Positions 27,906 to 33,718 of a stretch of 33,718 bases of DNA are shown piece after piece. A model generated the notes under the pieces. The model worked only from the letters and a program-made list of their open reading frames with translations. It was not told where the DNA came from and made no database searches. How positions within the stretch are numbered: position 1 is the stretch's first letter; the number at the start of each line of letters is the position of its first letter. This DNA comes from Blautia sp. AF19-10LB (GTDB taxonomy: Bacteria; Bacillota; Clostridia; Lachnospirales; Lachnospiraceae), in contig NZ_QTWS01000022.1 in assembly GCF_003461245.1 (NCBI RefSeq), forward strand, positions 35,693 to 69,410. The letters run 5' to 3'. The position numbers and the translations under genes were made by a program.

Positions 27906-28835
27906 TCAGAATCCTTTCTTCTTCATATAGATCACAACATCTCTCCAGACTCTTTCTTTGCCCTTTTCATTCAGGATCTCGTGGCGCATTCCCGGATAAA
28001 GCTTGCCTTTTACATCCAGATATCCCGCACGTCTCATCGCATGGACTGCCCCGGCAAACTTACGGACATTCCCAAGGCACGGATCCTCGGCTCCGCTGAT
28101 AAAAAGCACCGGCATTCTTGGATTTTTGCAGCTCCATTTATGGATGTCATAGGCTTTTTTCATAAGGTCAAAAAGTGCTATGTACGCATCGTCTGTAAAG
28201 GTAAATCCGCACAATTCGGAATCTGTGTACGCCTGATAGACTGCCGGATCTGAACAGGTCCAGGCATTTTTGTTGCCTTCCTTTCGGAATTTCCATACAT
28301 AGGAACCGAAAGAAAGTGACTCCAGCACATGGCTCTTGTGACGATATCCCAGAACTTTGCCCTCTGCCGTTGCGATCGCTTTGCCAAGAATCCTTGCCTT
28401 GTTTTCGCTCGGTGAACCGCATACAATCAGCATATCCAGGCAGTCATCATGTTCACTTGCAAAAGCCCTCACTGCCAGCGAGCCCATACTGTGTCCCATC
28501 AGGATCAGCGGAAGATCCGGGAAATATTTGCGGATGTCATGATTTACTTTCGCAATGTCCTTGAGCATTCCCTCTGCTCCGCTACCGTACATATATCCGA
28601 GATCATCTTTGGAACGGACACTCCTTCCATGTCCTCTGTGGTCATGGATCACGGTCACAAATCCCTGTTCTGCAAGATATTCCATAAATGGTATGTAACG
28701 TTCCTTGTGTTCACACATCCCGTGAACAAGCTGAACGATCGCCCGATACGGCTTCTCCTCCGGGCAGATACACAAGACTGAGATCTCCAGCCCGTCCGCT
28801 TCCGACCGAAAAAAATCTTCGTATTTTTTTGCCAT
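27906..28835 (-). CDS. Alpha/beta hydrolase, monoacylglycerol-lipase-like (serine aminopeptidase S33 / Hydrolase_4)
   Basis: Probably a serine esterase or lipase; the substrate is unknown. The 309 residues show the oxyanion segment QLVHGMCEHKERY (about 36-48), HDHRGHGRS, the nucleophile elbow GHSMGS, the acid in ISGAEDPCLG, and the catalytic His in GMRHEILNE near the C-terminus. No signal peptide is visible, so it is probably cytoplasmic. The open frame runs much further upstream, but the ATG at 28835 has the site GAGGAGG and the upstream part is antisense to the divergent gene. A consensus promoter lies directly upstream. Confidence 0.93.
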   Translation of the reverse strand: MAKKYEDFFRSEADGLEISVLCICPEEKPYRAIVQLVHGMCEHKERYIPFMEYLAEQGFVTVIHDHRGHGRSVRSKDDLGYMYGSGAEGMLKDIAKVNHDIRKYFPDLPLILMGHSMGSLAVRAFASEHDDCLDMLIVCGSPSENKARILGKAIATAEGKVLGYRHKSHVLESLSFGSYVWKFRKEGNKNAWTCSDPAVYQAYTDSELCGFTFTDDAYIALFDLMKKAYDIHKWSCKNPRMPVLFISGAEDPCLGNVRKFAGAVHAMRRAGYLDVKGKLYPGMRHEILNEKGKERVWRDVVIYMKKKGF

Positions 28836-28896
28836 AAGCACTTCCTCCTCTTTGTAAAAAAGAAATCCCCTCATTTTCTTTCTGTTGTTAAGGTTA

Positions 28897-28925
28897 ATTT
28901 TAGAGCCTGCAATTGTCCTTGTCAA
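28897..28925 (-). promoter_or_regulatory. Sigma-A promoter for the alpha/beta hydrolase
   Basis: Minus strand: a perfect TTGACA (28920-28925), a 17-base spacer and TAAAAT (28897-28902). Its -35 overlaps the -35 of the divergent promoter by five bases. Confidence 0.75.
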
Positions 28926-28948
28926 GTAAGGCTCTCCTCTGCTATAAT
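28919..28948 (+). promoter_or_regulatory. Sigma-A promoter for the DUF5067-like gene
   Basis: TTGTCA (28919-28924), an 18-base spacer and TATAAT (28943-28948) with an extended TGc. The leader is only about 13 bases and is largely the ribosome site AAAGGAGG. Confidence 0.75.
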
Positions 28949-28967
28949 AGAAAAAAAGGAGGCAATA

Positions 28968-30083
28968 ATGCGAAAAAATAAAAATAAACCGGAAACTGTT
29001 GATACTACATCTGTTACCGAAACAGAAGAGATCAAAGTTCCCAAAAAGGAAAAAAAGAAAACCGGACTGATCGTCTTTCTGATCATTCTCATCCTCGCAG
29101 TCGCCGGAGCGGCAGCATACTATTTCATGGAACGTCAGAAACCGATCTCCACAACCAAGAACTATCTCGAAAATGTTCAGGCAATGAACTTTGATGGTAT
29201 GAAGGAACTTCTGCAGAGCAATGACATGTCTGCACTGGATAACGCGGATATCACAAGCGCTGCTTACACCAACTTCTTCAAGACCATCAACCAGAAGATG
29301 AGTTTCGAGATCAAGAAGACCAGGTTCAACATCCAGAACGGAACAGCAACTGTCACTGCACATATCAAATACATTGACGGTTCTGATATCTACAAAGAAA
29401 CCATCACAGAATTCCTCAAGCAGATCGTTTCCACTGCATTTGCAGGAGAGACAATAACAGAGGAAGAAACTCAGCAGAAACTTGCTTCTCTTCTCGAGGA
29501 GAAATCCGGTTCTGTCGAGGACAAGTATACAGAAGTTGATATTGACTACCCTCTGATCGAGGCGAACGGCAAATGGAAAGTTGTTTCCCTCGATGCAGAA
29601 ACTGTCAAAGTAATGTCTGCAAACTTCACCAACGTACAGGATGAGATCCACCAGTCTCTCTCTGAGATTGAAAATTCTGATTCTGGAAACCTTGATGCAC
29701 AGCCAACTTCTGACAGCACTATTGATATGAGCAATGATAAATTCACTATCCATTACACCAAATGCCGTGTTACCAAGGACTATGCCGGAAATTCCTGCAT
29801 CCTTGTCTACTATGATTACACCAACAACGGAAGTTCACCTTCCAGTGCCATGGTAGATGTCAATCTTCAGGCAACACAGAATGGACAGGCTCTGGAAGCT
29901 GCGATTCTCGCAGAAAATGATACTGCTGTAGACCAGTTCATGGCAGAGGTTAATCCAGGACAGACTGTAAATGTCTGCCAGGCATTTACACTCAAGGATC
30001 AGTCCGACGTAACGATCCAGGCAGGCGAAGCTTTCACGATTGGCGGTGGAACAGTTACATCTCAGATTCTCAAAGTTCAGTAA
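28968..30083 (+). CDS. Membrane-anchored protein with C-terminal DUF5067-like domain
   Basis: The function is unknown. The 371 residues have a charged cytoplasmic N-terminus (1-31, Lys/Glu-rich) and one transmembrane segment (about 32-51, GLIVFLIILILAVAGAAAYY). An extracellular middle domain (about 58-215), of the type often found as DUF5105/NTF2-like in clostridial surface proteins, comes next. The C-terminal beta domain (about 250-370) contains DKFTIHYTKCRVTKDYAGNSCILVYYDYTNNGSSPSSAMVDVNLQATQNGQAL, which resembles DUF5067. Domain names are from memory of the pattern. The ribosome site is AAAGGAGG. It is monocistronic and divergent from the hydrolase. Confidence 0.85.
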   Translation: MRKNKNKPETVDTTSVTETEEIKVPKKEKKKTGLIVFLIILILAVAGAAAYYFMERQKPISTTKNYLENVQAMNFDGMKELLQSNDMSALDNADITSAAYTNFFKTINQKMSFEIKKTRFNIQNGTATVTAHIKYIDGSDIYKETITEFLKQIVSTAFAGETITEEETQQKLASLLEEKSGSVEDKYTEVDIDYPLIEANGKWKVVSLDAETVKVMSANFTNVQDEIHQSLSEIENSDSGNLDAQPTSDSTIDMSNDKFTIHYTKCRVTKDYAGNSCILVYYDYTNNGSSPSSAMVDVNLQATQNGQALEAAILAENDTAVDQFMAEVNPGQTVNVCQAFTLKDQSDVTIQAGEAFTIGGGTVTSQILKVQ

Positions 30084-30093
30084 ATTAATTTTT

Positions 30094-30136
30094 AAAAAAT
30101 ATTCGCAGTACATTTTTGCTGCGAATATTTTTTTTG
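30094..30136 (+). terminator. Intrinsic terminator of the DUF5067-like gene
   Basis: AATATTCGCAG (30098-30108) pairs with CTGCGAATATT (30119-30129), followed by a long T-run. Confidence 0.9.
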
Positions 30137-30184
30137 CTTTCTGGGATACTAAAGATTACAACAACAAGGAAAGGATGAGCATCT

Positions 30185-30403
30185 ATGGGAAATAAATTTC
30201 TGAATTGTTTTGCACTGACGATTTCTATTATCGGAGCTCTGAACTGGGGGCTGATCGGATTTTTTAATCTGAACCTCGTTGCCCTTCTGTTCGGAAGTAT
30301 GAGCTGGCTTTCCAGAATCATCTATGCTCTGGTTGGTCTCTGTGGTCTCTATCTTTTTTCTTTCTATGGAATGACGACTGCAGGCGAAGAAAAAGTCAGC
30401 TGA
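30185..30403 (+). CDS. DUF378 family small membrane protein
   Basis: The 72 residues form two hydrophobic segments (about 7-29 and 41-62). They carry the family pattern ALTISIIGALNWGLIGFFNLNLVALLFG and SRIIYALVGLCGLYL. The function is unknown; the family is widespread in bacteria. The ribosome site AAGGA lies slightly far from the ATG. I found no convincing promoter between the preceding terminator and this gene, and none of the neighbours suggests a role. Confidence 0.9.
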   Translation: MGNKFLNCFALTISIIGALNWGLIGFFNLNLVALLFGSMSWLSRIIYALVGLCGLYLFSFYGMTTAGEEKVS

Positions 30404-30435
30404 AGATCTATGCTGACAGCCCTCAGATGTACAGA

Positions 30436-30471
30436 ACAAAAAGAAAAGGACTCTGAATTCTCAGAGTCCTT
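30436..30471 (-). terminator. Intrinsic terminator of the tRNA-Gly genes
   Basis: A perfect 11-bp stem AAGGACTCTGA/TCAGAGTCCTT (30446-30471) with loop ATTC. The minus strand continues TTTTCTTTTTG. It lies three bases after the distal tRNA gene and also faces the end of the DUF378 gene. Confidence 0.88.
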
Positions 30472-30474
30472 AAG

Positions 30475-30547
30475 AGCGATAGACGGGGCTCGAACCCGCG
30501 GTCTCGACCTTGGCAAGGTCGCGCGTTACCAACTACGCCACTATCGC
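30475..30547 (-). tRNA. tRNA-Gly (anticodon GCC)
   Basis: A 73-base cloverleaf on the minus strand. The acceptor GCGATAG pairs with CTATCGC. The anticodon stem CGACC/GGTCG encloses loop TTGCCAA (anticodon GCC), and the T-arm has GGTTCGA. CCA is not encoded. It is second in a two-gene tRNA unit. Confidence 0.95.
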
Positions 30548-30552
30548 ATAAG

Positions 30553-30623
30553 AGCGGGTGATGGGAATCGAACCCACGTATCCAGCTTGGAAGGCTGGTG
30601 TTCTACCATTGAACTACACCCGC
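30553..30623 (-). tRNA. tRNA-Gly (anticodon TCC)
   Basis: A 71-base cloverleaf on the minus strand. The acceptor GCGGGTG pairs with CACCCGC. The anticodon stem CCAGC/GCTGG encloses loop CTTCCAA (anticodon TCC), and the T-arm has GGTTCGA. CCA is not encoded. It is five bases upstream of tRNA-Gly(GCC), and together the two read all four glycine codons. Confidence 0.96.
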
Positions 30624-30674
30624 ATATCGCTGTGCTTGCGTTGCGTTTGTATTTCGCTCGCTTCAACGATATTG

Positions 30675-30703
30675 AGTATATCTTATTACTCAGTATTTGT
30701 CAA
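30675..30703 (-). promoter_or_regulatory. Sigma-A promoter for the tRNA-Gly pair
   Basis: Minus strand: a perfect TTGACA (30698-30703), a 17-base spacer and TATACT (30675-30680). Confidence 0.8.
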
Positions 30704-30772
30704 CAGGTTTTTTTAATTTTTTCAATTTTTTTTATTTTATATTTTTTCTTGTTTTTATATACATAAAATGCC

Positions 30773-31705
30773 CTAGTTTTCCCAGTCCCAGACATCTGTC
30801 TTGGAAACGGCACTTCTTGATTTCTTGATCACAAGTTCCGGGCTCTTGGCACTGACTTTGGTGTTTGCCGGAATGGATTCTGTGATGAAAGTGTTACCAC
30901 CGATGATCGTATTTTCTCCGATCACAGTCTCACCGCCAAGTACAGATGCATTGGAATAGATCGTCACATTGTCGCGGATCGTTGGATGACGTTTGACATT
31001 GGCAAGCTGCTGTCCCTGTCTGGTAGAAAGCGCACCAAGAGTCACACCCTGATAAAGCTTCACATTGCATCCGATCTCCGTTGTCTCACCGATAACAACG
31101 CCAGTTCCATGGTCGATAAAGAAATAGTCACCGATCGTTGCGCCCGGGTTGATGTCGATACCTGTCTTGCCATGTGCATACTCGGTCATGATCCTCGGAA
31201 TATACGGAACTTCTTCTTTATATAAAATATGCGCCAGACGATATACATAGATTGCAAACAGACCTGGATAAGAAGAAATGATTTCTTCCTTACTCTTGGC
31301 CGCCGGGTCACCGTCGAAGCCTGCCTGCACATCCTTCAGAAGACGTTGCTGCACATCCGGAAGCTGCTCAAAGAATCCTGCACAGATACGGTCTGCCTCT
31401 TCCTGCGCTCCATCCTGCTCAAGTTCCGGATTCGCATACAGAAGTGCGATCTCGATCTGTCCTTTGAGCATGTCATAAAGATCATTCAGGCGATATCCTG
31501 CAAAATGCTCCGGGAAGATCTTCGCTGCTGAATCATTCCAGAAGTATCCTGGAAAAATAACTGAACGAAGCTGCTTGACAACATCAATGATCGCTGCCCT
31601 GCTTGGAAGCTCACGGTTGTTCTTTGGCATAAATAATTCTTCTTTTTTATAATTCTCGGTCAAAGCTTCGGTAGCTTTGAGAATCACATCTTTTTTTCTG
31701 TTCAT
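30773..31705 (-). CDS. Serine O-acetyltransferase (EpsC/CysE family)
   Basis: Acetylates serine to O-acetylserine, the first step of cysteine synthesis. The 310 residues are those of the longer EpsC-type enzyme. An N-terminal helical domain (about 1-175, [17 protein letters not shown] ... [17 protein letters not shown]) is followed by a left-handed beta-helix of hexapeptide repeats (about 185-290). The latter carries [38 protein letters not shown] and a C-terminal arm. The conserved His residues of the active site are in the EYAHGK and IDHGTG segments. The longer reading adds 10 residues; the start at 31705 has AGAGGT. No cysK is adjacent. An inverted repeat lies in its leader. Confidence 0.95.
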   Translation of the reverse strand: MNRKKDVILKATEALTENYKKEELFMPKNNRELPSRAAIIDVVKQLRSVIFPGYFWNDSAAKIFPEHFAGYRLNDLYDMLKGQIEIALLYANPELEQDGAQEEADRICAGFFEQLPDVQQRLLKDVQAGFDGDPAAKSKEEIISSYPGLFAIYVYRLAHILYKEEVPYIPRIMTEYAHGKTGIDINPGATIGDYFFIDHGTGVVIGETTEIGCNVKLYQGVTLGALSTRQGQQLANVKRHPTIRDNVTIYSNASVLGGETVIGENTIIGGNTFITESIPANTKVSAKSPELVIKKSRSAVSKTDVWDWEN

Positions 31706-31741
31706 GAATCTAACCTCTTTCCGCAATTTCTGCAAAGATGC

Positions 31742-31758
31742 TAATACCTGGTGTATTA
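31742..31758. promoter_or_regulatory. Inverted repeat in the leader of the serine acetyltransferase gene
   Basis: TAATAC-CTGGT-GTATTA, a perfect six-base inverted repeat with a five-base centre. It lies about 20 bases inside the predicted transcript. It could be an operator (for example of a cysteine regulator) or a leader hairpin; neither is shown. Confidence 0.4.
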
Positions 31759-31783
31759 CTACTCTGCGGATTTCTTTCCTTAT

Positions 31784-31812
31784 ATCATATTATAGGATTG
31801 TTTTCGCGTCAA
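31784..31812 (-). promoter_or_regulatory. Sigma-A promoter for the serine acetyltransferase gene
   Basis: Minus strand: TTGACG (31807-31812), a 17-base spacer and TATGAT (31784-31789). The start is predicted near 31777. Confidence 0.6.
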
Positions 31813-31842
31813 CAAAAGATTCTTTTCCCGGCAAAAAAAGAA

Positions 31843-31871
31843 TTGACCTTTCCGCGATCTGACTATATAAT
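31843..31871 (+). promoter_or_regulatory. Sigma-A promoter for tRNA-Ser
   Basis: TTGACC (31843-31848), a 17-base spacer and a perfect TATAAT (31866-31871). The start is near 31878, about 26 bases before the tRNA. Confidence 0.8.
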
Positions 31872-31903
31872 GGAACATGGTCAGAACATTCTGTTTCAGA
31901 TTC

Positions 31904-31991
31904 GGAGATGTACCCAAGTGGCTGAAGGGTCCGCACTCGAAATGCGGTAGGTCGGGCAACCGGCGCGAGGGTTCAAATCCCTCCATCTCCG
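31904..31991 (+). tRNA. tRNA-Ser (anticodon CGA)
   Basis: An 88-base tRNA with the long variable arm of the serine type. The acceptor GGAGATG pairs with CATCTCC. The anticodon stem CCGCA/TGCGG encloses loop CTCGAAA (anticodon CGA), and the T-arm has GGTTCAAATCC. The discriminator is G and CCA is not encoded. Confidence 0.96.
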
Positions 31992-31994
31992 CTA

Positions 31995-32023
31995 TTGACA
32001 AACAGAATATTATCTGCTATAAT
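31995..32023 (+). promoter_or_regulatory. Consensus sigma-A promoter for tRNA-Trp
   Basis: A perfect TTGACA (31995-32000), a 17-base spacer and a perfect TATAAT (32018-32023) with extended TGc. It begins three bases after the tRNA-Ser gene. Confidence 0.9.
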
Positions 32024-32064
32024 TCATTTTGTTGCAGATGAAATTGCAACTATTCCAATAATAT

Positions 32065-32135
32065 AGGGGATTGGTCAAATGGTATGATAGGGGTCTCCAA
32101 AACCTTTGGTGGGAGTTCGATTCTCTCATCCCCTG
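32065..32135 (+). tRNA. tRNA-Trp (anticodon CCA)
   Basis: A 71-base cloverleaf. The acceptor AGGGGAT pairs with ATCCCCT. The anticodon stem GGGGT/ACCTT has two G-U pairs and loop CTCCAAA (anticodon CCA). The T-arm has AGTTCGATT and the discriminator is G. CCA is not encoded at the 3' end. Confidence 0.95.
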
Positions 32136-32142
32136 CTCTTGG

Positions 32143-32185
32143 AAACGCTGAAAAGCCTTATAAATCAAGGGTTTTCAGCGTTTTT
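32143..32185 (+). terminator. Intrinsic terminator after tRNA-Trp
   Basis: AAACGCTGAAAA pairs with TTTTCAGCGTTT (12 bp), extended inside by CCTT/AAGG after one mismatch, and is followed by a T-run. It also faces the end of the minus-strand membrane-protein gene. Confidence 0.92.
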
Positions 32186-32210
32186 GATTTTCCGTAAATT
32201 ACAAAGGGTA

Positions 32211-32690
32211 TCAAATTTCATCAAATAACAACTCTGTCATTCCTAATGCCGCTGGAATTATCAGCAGCACGGCTATCCATGCGCTCTGGAACAGTACCCA
32301 GGAAAGAATCGAAAGAATAAAGCAGACTACTATTTTCACACAGGCATCTGCTTTTATCTTTTGCTTTTTCAGCATTACGATGGAGGATATGAACAGGATC
32401 AGAAATATTACAAATAATAAAACAAGCCCTACTGCCACCAGAAAGGCTACAACTCCCGTCATTCCTCCAAGCAATGCTGTAAGCGAGCCTGGAAGTATAA
32501 GATATCCACTTATGTAGTCTCCGTTTTCTCCAGGGTTAGTTGCCAGATTCATACCAACCGTTGTAAGCTCTCCAGCATATCTGACAAGAAATAAAGATCC
32601 GATCCCAGCACAGAGAGAAAACATCATATAAACACCAATTAATATTGTGGAAATTAATGATCCCAGAGGGATTTTTTTATTATTCTTCAT
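32211..32690 (-). CDS. Hypothetical membrane protein with about four transmembrane segments
   Basis: I do not recognise a family. The 159 residues are strongly hydrophobic. Segments lie at about 11-34 (LISTILIGVYMMFSLCAGIGSLFL), 62-85, 87-106 and 118-150, the last possibly two passes. A polar stretch (38-60) follows the first segment and a short KKQKIKAD loop follows the third. A GGGAAG-like ribosome site precedes the ATG. It starts 25 bases after the Nim-like gene and is probably cotranscribed with it. Function cannot be inferred from that pairing. Confidence 0.8.
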   Translation of the reverse strand: MKNNKKIPLGSLISTILIGVYMMFSLCAGIGSLFLVRYAGELTTVGMNLATNPGENGDYISGYLILPGSLTALLGGMTGVVAFLVAVGLVLLFVIFLILFISSIVMLKKQKIKADACVKIVVCFILSILSWVLFQSAWIAVLLIIPAALGMTELLFDEI

Positions 32691-32715
32691 AGCATCTTCC
32701 CAGTTTTTATTTCAT

Positions 32716-33195
32716 TCACTTCTCCTGAATCTCTTTACCGCTAATATGTTCAATGTCTATTTCAAAGAGCTGCACGGCTTTTCCTGAACGTTCGATTTCT
32801 TCGTCAATCAGCTGTTCATTTGGATAGTATTTTCTGGCGATTTTCTTAAGAATCTCTGTTGCTTCTGTGCCTTCTTCTAACAGATGACATCTGCCAAATA
32901 CAACCGCACTTTGCACAAACGGTGCCCATGCTTCTTCCTCTTTTATGGTTTCATTTCCGTAAACGGTGAAGCATACTTTGTCACTGGCGCGCAGGGCATC
33001 AACTTTGTATCCGGCACGTGCTCCATGAAAATATATTTTCCCGGCATTTCTGTCATAAAAATAATTGACAGGAACTGCATAAGGATATCCGTCATCTCCA
33101 TTTACCGCAAGTACGCCACGCCTGCTGCACTGCAAAAGTTCTTTCGCAGCATCAAGATCCATTTCTTTTTTCTTTCTTCGAATCGGTCTGAACAT
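32716..33195 (-). CDS. Pyridoxamine 5'-phosphate oxidase-like flavoprotein (Nim-type family)
   Basis: Split-barrel FMN- or heme-binding family that includes NimA-type nitroimidazole reductases. The true substrate is unknown. The 159 residues start MFRPIRRKKKEMDLDAAKELLQCSRRGVLAV, then GYPYAVPVNYFYD and KIYFHGARAGYKVDALRASDKVCFTVYG, the family's cofactor-binding strands. The C-terminus carries the AVVFGRCHLLEE strand and a helix. An upstream in-frame start adds 15 residues, but those are encoded by the end of the neighbouring transposable element. The ATG at 33195 has GAGGAGAG. The element's right end is about 28 bases upstream, so the original promoter may have been displaced. Confidence 0.9.
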   Translation of the reverse strand: MFRPIRRKKKEMDLDAAKELLQCSRRGVLAVNGDDGYPYAVPVNYFYDRNAGKIYFHGARAGYKVDALRASDKVCFTVYGNETIKEEEAWAPFVQSAVVFGRCHLLEEGTEATEILKKIARKYYPNEQLIDEEIERSGKAVQLFEIDIEHISGKEIQEK

Positions 33196-33222
33196 TGCTT
33201 TTCTCTCCTCATTCTTCTCTGT

Positions 33223-33364
33223 GTGACATGCTCCCACCACTTAAATCTTTGATTTTGAAGTGGGGGCTTCTTGCTCAATGGCTCTACTGAGCCAAGTATC
33301 TACAAGCTATCCTCGCGTGCCCCGCGATTTTTATTAGTCCTGTTACGGACTTTTTATTGTGCTG
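33223..33364 (-). ncRNA. Right end of an IS200/IS605-type element: predicted omega (right-end) RNA scaffold
   Basis: The region between the tnpB stop and the nim leader is full of hairpins on the minus strand. They are AGTCC/GGACT (33336-33351), TGGCTC/GAGCCA (33279-33294) and a long terminal hairpin pairing CCCCCACTT with AAGTGGTGGG, with inner AAATC/GATTT (about 33232-33268). This matches the structured right ends of TnpB elements, from which guide RNA is made. The exact end (about 33223) is estimated, because the left end is outside the window. Confidence 0.6.
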
Positions 33365-33718
33365 TCATGCACATTCTGCAAAGATTCTTTTTCCCTCATT
33401 CATGATGTTCACTTCTGCATTTACATCACGGTCCATTCTGTGTCCGCATTCACAGTAATAGATCCTTTCAGACAAAGACAATTTTTCTTTTTTCTTTCCA
33501 CATGCACTGCAAATCTTGCTTCTTATACTTGATGCAAAATATCGATCTACTTTTATCAGATACTTCCCGCGTTCCTCCAGTTTATATTCCAGCATAGACA
33601 GAAACAGGCCATATCCATTATCATGTACGCCTTTTCCAAGATGAAATCCTCCTGCCATCCCTTTCAGATTCAGATCTTCCACGCATATTGCATCGAAGCT
33701 CTCGGCAAGACTGGCACT
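33365..33718 (-). CDS. tnpB: TnpB (IS200/IS605 OrfB), C-terminal part, cut by window edge
   Basis: TnpB is the RNA-guided nuclease of IS605-type elements and the ancestor of Cas12. The frame is open to the window edge; 117 residues are visible. They include the RuvC-II Glu in CVEDLNLKGM, DNGYGLFLSMLEYKLEERGKYLIKVDR, the four-Cys zinc ribbon (CSACGKKKEKLSLSERIYYCECG) and the RuvC-III Asp in MDRDVNAEVNI. These catalytic residues are intact. Any start inside the window, such as the GTG at 33682, is internal and not the true one. Whether a tnpA transposase accompanies it cannot be seen. Confidence 0.93.
   Translation of the reverse strand, partial: SASLAESFDAICVEDLNLKGMAGGFHLGKGVHDNGYGLFLSMLEYKLEERGKYLIKVDRYFASSIRSKICSACGKKKEKLSLSERIYYCECGHRMDRDVNAEVNIMNEGKRIFAECA

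Noticed and set aside
28836..29753. Upstream extension of the hydrolase frame
   Set aside because: It is antisense to the DUF5067-like gene, and the internal ATG at 28835 has a strong ribosome site and promoter.
30410..30766. 118-residue plus-strand ORF
   Set aside because: It runs antisense through two tRNA genes, a well-known false ORF type.

Overview
The window looks like chromosomal DNA of a Lachnospiraceae-type member of the Clostridia (Blautia/Dorea/Mediterraneibacter-like). The basis is family knowledge applied to what is seen: a Gram-positive PolC, CodY, class III fructose-1,6-bisphosphatase, a CIRCE-controlled groESL operon, strong AGGAGG ribosome sites, sigma-A promoters and compact two-transmembrane hypothetical proteins. 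No database comparison was possible. Almost everything is core housekeeping. The only clear mobile element is the 3' part of an IS200/IS605-type tnpB at the right edge. There is no prophage, CRISPR array or rRNA.

Layout. On the minus strand from the left edge come guaB (IMP dehydrogenase), a small membrane protein, and groEL-groES with CIRCE. Next is the yifB(comM)-dprA-topA-codY cluster, with a near-perfect CodY box in front of codY. Then come pepT, a small plus-strand Xre regulator, and the minus-strand series ispG-polC-fbp-purF-like-YARHG protein. The PurF-like protein is the most unusual gene: it keeps the PRPP loop and Fe-S cysteines but has lost the glutaminase nucleophile (Met-Gly instead of Met-Cys) and the other glutaminase motifs. 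ilvE (+) faces thyA-folA (-). They are followed by a probably leaderless vanZ-like gene (+), malQ with a two-TM protein (-), a 49-residue lipoprotein ORF not large enough for usual ORF cut-offs, an alpha/beta hydrolase (-) and a divergent DUF5067-like membrane-anchored protein (+). After that are a DUF378 protein (+), two tRNA-Gly genes (-), a serine acetyltransferase (-), tRNA-Ser and tRNA-Trp (+), and a four-TM protein with a Nim/PPOX-family flavoprotein (-). The nim-type gene sits directly beside the right end of the tnpB element.

How it works together. GTP supply (guaB), the GTP- and branched-chain-amino-acid-sensing regulator CodY, and branched-chain transamination (ilvE) are all present. 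thyA-folA forms a dTMP/folate unit. ispG-polC follows a clostridial core order, and fbp plus the PurF-like gene follow close behind. Most units have recognisable sigma-A promoters and intrinsic terminators, listed below. Non-coding curiosities are a multi-hairpin dispersed repeat in the 3' UTR of pepT and just downstream of guaB, a related 27-base palindrome at the 5' end of the ilvE transcript, divergent promoters that share one -35 heptamer, and a predicted tnpB right-end (omega) RNA whose guide would point into the nim leader.
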